From contig JAKLKT010000029.1 in the NCBI GenBank assembly GCA_023150495.1, forward strand, positions 1 through 12,975: DNA of 12,975 nucleotides, in the 5' to 3' direction. Positions within the stretch are counted from its first letter, which is position 1; every line of letters starts with the position of its first letter. This DNA comes from Planctomycetota bacterium. Its GTDB lineage: Bacteria; Planctomycetota; PLA2. The notes under the pieces were generated by a model. The model made no database searches. It was not told the DNA's origin and saw nothing but the letters and a program-made list of their open reading frames with translations. The translations under genes were made by a program, and so were the position numbers. Below are positions 1 to 7,015 of this stretch, piece after piece.

Positions 1-743
1 ACATCTCGGCGGCCTCGATCGGGCTCGGCACGGCCATCTCGCCGGTCCGCGACCCGTACGTGGCGTTCAGCACGCACCCGGCCACGATCGGCTTCGAGCA
101 GTTCGACTGCAACGCCTGGAGCTACGAGAACCGGTTCGCGGCCTCGCCGGGCGGGGTCTCCTTCAACGGCCGCGACGCGAGGGGCATCCTCTGCATCATC
201 GGCAGCGACGCGAGCGCGGGCGCCGGCAGCCCGACCGATCTCGAGGTGTACGTGATGGACACGAACCTCGGGACGAACCTGAGGGTGCTGACGTCGTCGG
301 TCACCTCCGGCACGGCGAACGCGATCAACCACATCTACCTCTCGGCCGACGGCAACATGCTCGCCGGCCAGGTCTCGAAGACGGCCGGCAGCAGCGCGAC
401 GACCCGCGCCCCGCTGAACAGCAACTCGGACCTCTTCGTGGTGACGAACATCCATGCGGTGCTCGGCGGCGCGACGCCTGGCGCCGTCGTCCTCAGCACC
501 GGGCAGTCGCACGGCGCGACCGTCGCCTTCGTCGGCGACGGGACGCTGGCGGGCCCGCAGGCGCTCGTCTACAGCTCGGGCGCCGCATCCAGCAGCTCGA
601 ACTCCACCTGGTCCACGAGGACGCTCAAGGCCGTCCCGCTCGTCGCGGGAGCCGTCCCGGCGTCGCTGGACAACGTCCAGTCGACCTATTCGGTGCTCTC
701 CGGCGGCCGGAAGCTCGACGACAACGCGACCACGGCAGACTGA
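1..743 (+). CDS. C-terminal part of a putative secreted/propeller-type protein (5' partial)
   Basis: An open frame runs in from the left edge (first full codon at position 3) to a TGA at 741-743, so only the last ~246 residues are seen. I do not recognise the family. The sequence is rich in Ser, Thr, Ala, Gly and Asn with few Lys, typical of an exported or surface protein. One stretch (about 245-370 nt) reads like a TolB/WD40-type propeller blade: a hydrophobic VYVMD strand, then LRVLTS, then a YLSADGNMLAG strand-turn. The next gene has many blades of this type, so the two could be related, but one blade is weak evidence. A GTG at 60 is an internal Val in this reading, because the frame stays open and protein-like upstream of it. 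Transcription ends at the terminator at 790-828, which separates it from the protease operon. Confidence 0.7.
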   Translation, partial: ISAASIGLGTAISPVRDPYVAFSTHPATIGFEQFDCNAWSYENRFAASPGGVSFNGRDARGILCIIGSDASAGAGSPTDLEVYVMDTNLGTNLRVLTSSVTSGTANAINHIYLSADGNMLAGQVSKTAGSSATTRAPLNSNSDLFVVTNIHAVLGGATPGAVVLSTGQSHGATVAFVGDGTLAGPQALVYSSGAASSSSNSTWSTRTLKAVPLVAGAVPASLDNVQSTYSVLSGGRKLDDNATTAD

Positions 744-753
744 TACTCCAAAG

Positions 754-776
754 GCGACGGCTCCACCCGCCGTCGC
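754..776 (+). other. Hairpin after the first gene
   Basis: A perfect 8-bp stem (754-761 with 769-776) and a 7-nt loop lie 10 nt after the stop codon. No T-tract follows; a CT-rich run does. It probably protects the mRNA end or assists the stronger terminator just downstream. Confidence 0.55.
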
Positions 777-789
777 TCTCTCTCGGATC

Positions 790-828
790 GGGCGCTCCGC
801 CGCAACGGGGGGCGCCCGTCCTTTTTTT
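790..828 (+). terminator. Rho-independent terminator
   Basis: A 9-bp GC stem with one G-U pair (790-798 with 809-817) and a 10-nt loop is followed, after GTCC, by seven T residues (822-828). This is a classic intrinsic terminator for the upstream gene, and its T-tract stands out in such GC-rich DNA. Confidence 0.88.
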
Positions 829-840
829 GGGGGGGATATC

Positions 841-855
841 GGGGGCTCCGGGGGC
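841..855 (+). repeat. G-rich CTCC repeat, copy 1
   Basis: GGGGGCTCCGGGGGC, preceded by a further run of seven G at 829-835 and ATATC. It is the first of four related elements (others at 4831-4847, 6998-7014 and 8867-8883), all in the same orientation upstream of + strand genes. This copy lies between the terminator and the protease promoter. Confidence 0.7.
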
Positions 856-872
856 GAAGGGGAGGTGGCGGC

Positions 873-900
873 TTGAGGCCCGCCGCACCCGGCATACAAT
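873..900 (+). promoter_or_regulatory. Sigma70-type promoter of the tricorn operon
   Basis: TTGAGG (873-878), a 16-bp spacer and TACAAT (895-900) match the housekeeping promoter consensus well. Expected start of transcription is near 907, leaving a ~91-nt leader before the ATG at 998. The leader contains a 6-bp GC hairpin (919-924 with 935-940). Confidence 0.6.
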
Positions 901-987
901 CGCGGGGTTCGGCTCGGCCCGGGGACGGGTCGCGCCCCGGTGCCTCCCGGATTCGCGGCGGTCGCGAGCGGGAGGGAACCCTTGTTC

Positions 988-992
988 GGAGG
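988..992 (+). promoter_or_regulatory. Shine-Dalgarno of the tricorn gene
   Basis: GGAGG lies 5 nt before the ATG at 998. This decides the start: the same frame is open upstream to 827, but only the 998 ATG has a ribosome site and leads straight into a signal peptide. Confidence 0.7.
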
Positions 993-997
993 CCCCG

Positions 998-3900
998 ATG
1001 CAGCTGAAGCCCGCTCGCGCCCTCGCCCTCCTCCTGCCCCTCCTGCTCTCCTCGGCCGCGGCGGCGGCCGACGAGTCCACGCAGGGGCTCCGCTACCCGA
1101 GCCTCACGCCGGACGGGAAGTCGGTCGTCTTCTGCTACCGCGGCGACATCTGGATCGCGCCCCGCGACGGCAAGGGCCCCGCGCAGCGGCTCACGATCCA
1201 CGAGGAGCAGGACACGCTCTGCCGCGTGAGCCCGGACGGGAAGGAGATCGCCTTCACGTCGAGCCGGAGCGGCAACTACGAGATCTACGTGATGCCGGTG
1301 ACCGGCGGCGAGCCGAAGCAGGTCACCTTCCACTCGGGCGTCGACATCGTCTGCGAATGGTCGCCCGACGGGAAGCGGCTCCTCGTCGCCAGCAACCGGG
1401 ATCTCGGGGACGCCGAGCTCGATCTCTACGAGTTGAACCTCGCGGGCGGCACGCCCCGCCGCCTGACGTTCGACGGCGCCAGGGAGGGGAGCTACTCGCC
1501 CGACGGGACGCGCGTCGTCTACGCGCGCGGGTTCAACACGATCTACTGGGACAACTACACGGGGTCCGCCGACTACGACCTCCACGTCGTCGACGTGAAG
1601 GGCGGGATCCCGCTCCGGCTGACGGATACGCCGGGCAACGAGCGCTGGCCCTTCTTCAGCGCCGACGGCCGCCGCATCCGCTTCGTGGCCGAGGAGAAGG
1701 GCGTCGCCGACTTCTACGAGATGCCCGCGGAGGGGGGCGAGCGGAAGCAGCTGACGAAGTACACGGAGGACGTCCAGCGCCCGGACCTCGCCTGGGACGG
1801 GAAGACGATGGCGTTCGAGCTCGTGGGCCGGCTCTACGTCACGGACCTCGACGCCCCCGCGGAGAAGCCGACGCCGCTCCCGCTCGACGTCCGGAGCGAC
1901 GTCCGGGACAGCGGCCTCGAGCTGCGGACGATCACGTCGGGAGGCGAGCACGTGCACGTGAGCGCCGACGGCCGGCAGATCGCCTTCTCGCTGCGCGGCG
2001 ACGTCTGGGTCATGCCCGCGAACGGGGGCGAGGGTCGCCAGGTGACGTCCGGGCCGGGGAACGACCAGTGGCCGCGCTGGAGCCCGGACGGCCAGAGGAT
2101 CGCGTACTTCTCCGACAAGGCCGGGAAGAACGGGAACGACATCTACGTCGTCGAGCTCCGGACGGGTGCGACGGCGCAGGTGACGAACGCGCCCAGGGAC
2201 GACTTCTTCCAGAACTGGTCGCCCGACGGGAAGCGGCTCGTCTTCTGCTCCGATCGCACGGGCAACAAGGAGATCTGGGTCGTCGATCTCGAGAGCCAGC
2301 AGCAGACGCAGCTCACGAACGACGAGGCGGCCGACGACGATCCCTCCTTCTCGCCGGACGGCAAGCTCGTCGCCTTCGACTCCGGCCGGGGCGGCTCGCA
2401 GGCCATCTACGTCATGAACGCCGACGGGAGCGGCGTGCGCCGCGTCTCGGGCGGCGGCGGCTTCTTCCAGGTCCCCTCCTTCTCTCCCGACGGCAGGATG
2501 CTCGTCTTCGAGTCGATGAACCCGGGGACGGGGACGTCCGGCGGGCTCTACGTCGTCTCGGTGTCCGGCGGGCAGGCGATGCAGATCTCCGAGGACGGCT
2601 CGGGCGCCTGCTGGAGCCCGGTCGGCGACTACATCTACTTCTCCGCCGAGCGCGGGCAGGAGGCCGGCGCCTACCGCGTCGCGGCGCCGAAGGGCGTCTT
2701 CGCCGGCGAGCGGATCCCCTTCATCGGCCGCGTGCAGGTCGATCTCCGCAAGGAGCTCGAGAACCTCTTCGACGAGGCCTGGACCGCGCTCAAGAACGGC
2801 TTCTACGACCCCAAGATGCACGGCGTCGACTGGGAGGCGATGAGGAAGAAGTACCGCGCCTGGGCGATCGACGCCGAGAACAAGGACGAGTTCCACAACG
2901 TGGTGCGCCAGATGCTCGCCGAGCTCGGCGCGAGCCACCTCGGGATCGGCGGCGGTCCCCGCTCGCGGGTGGCGCCCGCCACCGCGCCGACCGGGTACCT
3001 GGGGCTCGACTTCGGCCAGGACCCCGAGGAGTCGGGCGCGCGGCGCGTCGTCCGCGTCCTTCCGCAGGGGCCCGCCGACGGCGCCGGCATGCGTGTCGGC
3101 GACATCGTCACGAAGATCAACGGGACGGAGCTCAAGGCCGACACGAACCTCGACAAGCTCCTCGCGGGCACGGTCGGGAGGCAGATCCCGGTCGGGTACC
3201 GGCCGCGCACGGCCGCGGGCCTCGAGGCGGAGAAGACGGTCCAGGTCTCCCCGCTCCCGGCCGGCCGGGTGGCGGAGCTCCTCTACGACGATTGGGTCCA
3301 GACCTGCAGGCGCCGCGTCGAGGACGCCACGAGGACGAAGGACGGCGAGGTCGGCTACATCCACCTGAACCAGATGAACGGCCCGAACCTGCAGCGCTTC
3401 GTCCAGACGGTGCAGCAGTGGGCGTCGAACCCGAAGATCAAGGGGATGATCCTCGACGTCCGCAACAACGGCGGCGGGAACATCCACCAGCAGCTGATGC
3501 AGATCCTCATCTCGCGCCCGCTCGCGCGCGTGACGCTCCGCGGCCGCGACCCGGGCGTCCAGCCCGACACCTACTGGGACCGCCCGGTGACGCTGCTCAT
3601 CAACGAGCGCTCCTTCAGCGACGCGGAGGTCTTCCCCTTCATGTTCCGCGAGGCGAAGTGCGGGAAGATCGTCGGGGTGCCGACCGCCGGCGGCGTGATC
3701 GGGACGAACGACATCACGCTTTCCGACGGCAGCATGTTCCGCGTCCCGCGCACCGGCTTCCAGAGCATGGACGGGAAGAACCTCGAGGGCCTCGGCGTGC
3801 CGCCCGACATCCACGTCGAGGAGACGTCCGAGGACCGGCTCTCGGGCAGGGACCCCCAGCTCGCGAAGGCGATCGAGGTCGTCCTCGCGGAGATCGCGGA

Positions 3901-4831
3901 GCGGGAGAAGGCGGCCCCGAAGAAGCCCGAGCCGGAGCCGAAGGCCGAGGCGCCGAAGGAGCAGCCCTCCCCCGCGCCCCCTCCCGATCCCACCGCGGGC
4001 GCGCTCAACCCGCTCGGCGACGCGCGGCCCGGCGAGTGGGTCCGCTACCGCGCGACCGGCGACGACGGAGCGGAGACGATCCTCAAGGTGACGGTCACGC
4101 GCGTCGACGGCGGCGAGGTCTTCTTCGCGAAGGAGATCGAGAAGGGCCCGCCCTCGCAGGCGCCGTTCCCGGAGCGCATGGCGAGGAAGGGGCTCCTCGA
4201 CCTGCTGCCGCAGTTCGGCGAGGTCCTCGGCCACTCGGTCGTCCATGGCAAGGTGCGCGACGCGGACGCGGAGATCGTCGAGGCGCGCGTGAGGTGGCCC
4301 GACGGATCCGAGATCTCGCTGCACTTCAGCAACGCGGTCCCCGCCTACGGGCTCCTGCGGGTCGAGGCGGGCAAGCGGATCGTCGTGGAGGCGATCGAGT
4401 GGGGGGAGCCTGCGGCCGCCGAGGCGAAGGCCGAGGAGACGCCCACGAACCCGGTCTTCGACGCGCAGGTCGGCGAGTGGGTGCGCGTGCGGATCGCGGG
4501 GCGCGGCGGGGAGACCGTGGAGATGATCCGCCGCGTCGTCGGGGTGGCCGACGACGAGGTGACGATCCTCTGGACGCTCGACGGCGAGAGCCGCGAGGAG
4601 AAGCGCCCCCGCACGCGGCTCCTCGCGCCGATGGACGGCTCCGCGGCGACCTACGGGCACGAGCGCGTGACCGTCGCCGGGAAGGAGCTCGACTGCGTCG
4701 TGATGACGTTCACGCGCGCGGGCGCCGAGGAGAAGGCGTGGTTCTCGAACGAGGTGCCCGTGACCGGCGTCGTCCGGCACGAGCGCTCGGGGACCGTCCT
4801 CCTCGAGCTCCTCGATTGGGGAAAGGACTAG
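998..4831 (+). CDS. Secreted tricorn-like S41 protease with duplicated C-terminal domain
   Basis: A 1277-residue exported relative of the tricorn protease, which cuts proteasome-size peptides into short ones. Residues 1-24 form a signal peptide ending in an Ala run, so the enzyme acts outside the cytoplasm. Residues ~30-575 carry about twelve TolB/WD40-like blades with (W/Y/F/V)S-P/A-DG turns, matching the two tricorn propellers that gate substrate. A helical C1 region (~589-650) ends in GASH; H647, with S646 before it, fits the tricorn catalytic His. A PDZ domain follows (~665-740), then the S41 core with NERSFSDAE (nucleophile S874) and LEGLGVPPDI (E930). After a Lys/Glu/Pro linker (~950-995) come two copies of a further domain (~1008-1145 and ~1155-1277), each starting GEWVR and ending EWG/DWG; canonical tricorn lacks these. 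It is the first gene of an operon with a prolyl oligopeptidase 16 nt downstream. Family assignment is secure; substrates are inferred. Confidence 0.93.
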   Translation: MQLKPARALALLLPLLLSSAAAAADESTQGLRYPSLTPDGKSVVFCYRGDIWIAPRDGKGPAQRLTIHEEQDTLCRVSPDGKEIAFTSSRSGNYEIYVMPVTGGEPKQVTFHSGVDIVCEWSPDGKRLLVASNRDLGDAELDLYELNLAGGTPRRLTFDGAREGSYSPDGTRVVYARGFNTIYWDNYTGSADYDLHVVDVKGGIPLRLTDTPGNERWPFFSADGRRIRFVAEEKGVADFYEMPAEGGERKQLTKYTEDVQRPDLAWDGKTMAFELVGRLYVTDLDAPAEKPTPLPLDVRSDVRDSGLELRTITSGGEHVHVSADGRQIAFSLRGDVWVMPANGGEGRQVTSGPGNDQWPRWSPDGQRIAYFSDKAGKNGNDIYVVELRTGATAQVTNAPRDDFFQNWSPDGKRLVFCSDRTGNKEIWVVDLESQQQTQLTNDEAADDDPSFSPDGKLVAFDSGRGGSQAIYVMNADGSGVRRVSGGGGFFQVPSFSPDGRMLVFESMNPGTGTSGGLYVVSVSGGQAMQISEDGSGACWSPVGDYIYFSAERGQEAGAYRVAAPKGVFAGERIPFIGRVQVDLRKELENLFDEAWTALKNGFYDPKMHGVDWEAMRKKYRAWAIDAENKDEFHNVVRQMLAELGASHLGIGGGPRSRVAPATAPTGYLGLDFGQDPEESGARRVVRVLPQGPADGAGMRVGDIVTKINGTELKADTNLDKLLAGTVGRQIPVGYRPRTAAGLEAEKTVQVSPLPAGRVAELLYDDWVQTCRRRVEDATRTKDGEVGYIHLNQMNGPNLQRFVQTVQQWASNPKIKGMILDVRNNGGGNIHQQLMQILISRPLARVTLRGRDPGVQPDTYWDRPVTLLINERSFSDAEVFPFMFREAKCGKIVGVPTAGGVIGTNDITLSDGSMFRVPRTGFQSMDGKNLEGLGVPPDIHVEETSEDRLSGRDPQLAKAIEVVLAEIAEREKAAPKKPEPEPKAEAPKEQPSPAPPPDPTAGALNPLGDARPGEWVRYRATGDDGAETILKVTVTRVDGGEVFFAKEIEKGPPSQAPFPERMARKGLLDLLPQFGEVLGHSVVHGKVRDADAEIVEARVRWPDGSEISLHFSNAVPAYGLLRVEAGKRIVVEAIEWGEPAAAEAKAEETPTNPVFDAQVGEWVRVRIAGRGGETVEMIRRVVGVADDEVTILWTLDGESREEKRPRTRLLAPMDGSAATYGHERVTVAGKELDCVVMTFTRAGAEEKAWFSNEVPVTGVVRHERSGTVLLELLDWGKD

Positions 4832-4847
4832 GGGGGGCTCCGGGGGC
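4831..4847 (+). repeat. G-rich CTCC repeat, copy 2
   Basis: GGGGGGGCTCCGGGGGC starts on the last base of the tricorn stop codon and ends directly against the ATG at 4848. With the eight bases before it (from 4823) it forms a 25-bp block repeated with one mismatch at 6990-7014. No usual Shine-Dalgarno lies between it and the start; the nearest AAGGA (4823-4827) is 20 nt away. Confidence 0.75.
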
Positions 4848-6998
4848 ATGCGCGCGATTCTCGTCCTATCCCTCCTTCTCCTCGCGGGCTGCAAGGGGCA
4901 CCGCGAGGCCAAGGGGCCGAAGAGCTACCCGCCCGCGGCCGAGGTCGACGTCGTCGACACGTACCACGGGACCGCCGTCGCCGACCCCTACCGCTGGCTC
5001 GAGGAGGAGGACTCGCCCGCGACCCGCGCCTGGATCGAGGCGCAGAACGAGGTGACGCGCGAGTACCTCGACGACCTGCCGGGCCGGGAGCGGATCCGCG
5101 GGCGTCTCGAGAGCCTCTGGAACATCGAGCGCTACGCGATCCCGAGCAAGGCCGGCGGCCGCTACTTCTACGCGCGGAACGACGGCCTCCAGAACCAGTA
5201 CGTGCTCTTCGTGGCCGACGCGCTCGACGCGGAGCCGCGCGTGCTCCTCGACCCGAACGCGCTCTCGCCGGACGGCACGGTGGCGCTCGCCGGGCGCTGG
5301 CCGAGCCCGGACGGGAAGCACCTCGCCTACGCGCTCTCGCAAGGCGGATCCGACTGGCGCGAGATCTTTCTGCGCGACGTGGACACGGGCACCGACCGGG
5401 TCGACCACCTGCGCTGGACGAAGTTCTCGGACGCCGCCTGGACCGCCGACAGCAAGGGCTTCTACTACGTGAGGTTCCCGGAGCCGGCGAAGGGCGAGGA
5501 GCTGAAGGCGCTGAGCGAGAACGGGAAGATCGTCTACCACGCGATCGGCACCGCGCAGGAGCAGGACAAGGTCGTCTACGAGCGGCCGGACCACCCCAAG
5601 TGGGGGATCTACCCCGGCGTCACGGACGACGGGCGCTACCTCGTCATCTGGGTCGACACGAACGAGTCGCGGAACAACGGCGTGTTCGTGAAGGACCTCG
5701 CGAACGACGGCCCGGTCGTCGAGCTGCTCGACCGGATGGACGCGCAATACTGGCCGATCGGCAACGACGGCACGGTCTTCTGGTTCGTGACCGACCTCGA
5801 CGCGCCGATGCGGAGGATCATCGCGATCGACCTCGCGAACCCCGCGCGCGAGGCGTGGAAGACGATCGTGCCGGAGCAGCCCTATGCGATCGAGGGCGCC
5901 TACGTCGTCGGCGACCGGATCGTCGTCCACTACCTGCGGCGCGCGCAGAGCAGGATCGAGCTCTTCCACCCGGACGGCACCCCGGACCGCGCGATCCCGC
6001 TGCCGGCGGCGGGCTCCGCGAGCTTCCGCCGGGACGCCGTAGGCCGGCGCACCGACCGCGAGCTCTTCTTCGCGTTCAGCGGCTTCGTGGAGCCGGAGAC
6101 GATCCACCGGTACGACTTCGACGCCGGGAAGCTCTCGGTCTTCAGGCGCTCCAAGGTCGGGTTCGACCCCGAGCGCTTCACGACGACCCAGGTGGTGTAC
6201 CGCAGCCGCGACGGCACGCCGGTCACGATGTTCCTCGCGCACCGGAAGGACCTGAGGAAGAGCGGCGACCTGCCCGTGCTCCTCGACGGGTACGGCGGCT
6301 TCGACATCGCGATCACGCCGTCGTTCAGCGTGGAGGACCTCGTCTGGATGGAGATGGGGGGCGTGCTCGCGGTGCCCAACCTCCGCGGCGGCGGCGAGTA
6401 CGGCAAGCCGTGGCACGAGGCCGGGATGCGCGAGAGGAAGCAGAACGTCTTCGACGACTTCATCGCGGCGGCGGAGAGCCTCGTCACGAACGGCTACTCG
6501 AACAGGAGGCGGATCGCGATCCGCGGCACGAGCAACGGCGGCCTCCTCGTCGGCGCGTGCATGACCCAGCGCCCCGACCTCTTCGCGGCATGCATCCCCG
6601 AGGTCGGCGTGATGGACATGCTCCGCTTCCACAAGTTCACGATCGGGTACTCCTGGGTGCCCGAGTACGGATCGAGCGACGACCCGGAGATGTTCAAGGT
6701 GCTCCGCGCCTACTCGCCCTACGAGAACCTCCGGAAGGGCACCAAGTACCCCGCGACGCTCGTGATGACCGCCGACCACGACGACCGCGTCGTGCCGCTC
6801 CACAGCTTCAAGTTCGCCGCGCGGCTGCAGGCGTGCCAGGCGGGCCGCGCCCCGGTCCTCATCCGCATCGACACGAAGGCGGGCCACGGCGCGGGCACGC
6901 CGACGAGGAAGCGGATCGACGCGGCGGCAGACCGGCTCTCGTTCCTCGCGCACGCGCTCGACGTGAAGGTGGAGCGGCGCTTCTGGAAGAAGGACTAG
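4848..6998 (+). CDS. Lipoprotein prolyl oligopeptidase (family S9A)
   Basis: A 716-residue prolyl oligopeptidase, a serine peptidase that cuts after proline in peptides of up to about 30 residues. The N-terminus is a lipoprotein signal: hydrophobic core, then LAGC with the lipidated Cys at residue 15, so it should be anchored to a membrane outside the cytoplasm. The POP entry motif DPYRWLEEE follows at ~45-53, then a seven-bladed propeller (~75-430) and the C-terminal alpha/beta hydrolase. Catalytic residues are S562 in GTSNGG, Asp in ADHDDRVVPLHS (D645 or D646, probably the first) and H680 in KAGHGAG. The length after the signal matches the family norm (~700). The ATG at 4848 is chosen because it begins the lipobox signal. 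It follows the tricorn gene by 16 nt and probably trims peptides released by that protease. No Shine-Dalgarno is seen; the G-rich repeat occupies that position. Confidence 0.95.
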   Translation: MRAILVLSLLLLAGCKGHREAKGPKSYPPAAEVDVVDTYHGTAVADPYRWLEEEDSPATRAWIEAQNEVTREYLDDLPGRERIRGRLESLWNIERYAIPSKAGGRYFYARNDGLQNQYVLFVADALDAEPRVLLDPNALSPDGTVALAGRWPSPDGKHLAYALSQGGSDWREIFLRDVDTGTDRVDHLRWTKFSDAAWTADSKGFYYVRFPEPAKGEELKALSENGKIVYHAIGTAQEQDKVVYERPDHPKWGIYPGVTDDGRYLVIWVDTNESRNNGVFVKDLANDGPVVELLDRMDAQYWPIGNDGTVFWFVTDLDAPMRRIIAIDLANPAREAWKTIVPEQPYAIEGAYVVGDRIVVHYLRRAQSRIELFHPDGTPDRAIPLPAAGSASFRRDAVGRRTDRELFFAFSGFVEPETIHRYDFDAGKLSVFRRSKVGFDPERFTTTQVVYRSRDGTPVTMFLAHRKDLRKSGDLPVLLDGYGGFDIAITPSFSVEDLVWMEMGGVLAVPNLRGGGEYGKPWHEAGMRERKQNVFDDFIAAAESLVTNGYSNRRRIAIRGTSNGGLLVGACMTQRPDLFAACIPEVGVMDMLRFHKFTIGYSWVPEYGSSDDPEMFKVLRAYSPYENLRKGTKYPATLVMTADHDDRVVPLHSFKFAARLQACQAGRAPVLIRIDTKAGHGAGTPTRKRIDAAADRLSFLAHALDVKVERRFWKKD

Positions 6999-7014
6999 GG
7001 GGGGCCCCGGGGGC
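6998..7014 (+). repeat. G-rich CCCC repeat, copy 3
   Basis: Seven G, CCCC, five G and C: the same element as at 4831-4847 with one T-to-C change. It again overlaps the stop codon of the preceding gene by one base and ends one base before the next start codon (GTG at 7016). Confidence 0.75.
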
Positions 7015-7015
7015 C

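Noticed and set aside
919..940. Riboswitch in the tricorn leader
   Set aside because: A single 6-bp GC hairpin in a ~90-nt leader; no conserved riboswitch core was recognised.
827..997. N-terminal extension of the tricorn protein upstream of 998
   Set aside because: It would start before the predicted promoter, lacks a ribosome site and would bury the signal peptide.
686..4912. Very long open frames antisense to the tricorn gene (and on the other + frame, 940-5055)
   Set aside because: They are Arg/Asp/Pro-rich translations produced by GC-biased third positions of the real gene. They lack domains and starts, whereas the + strand frame from 998 carries intact protease motifs.
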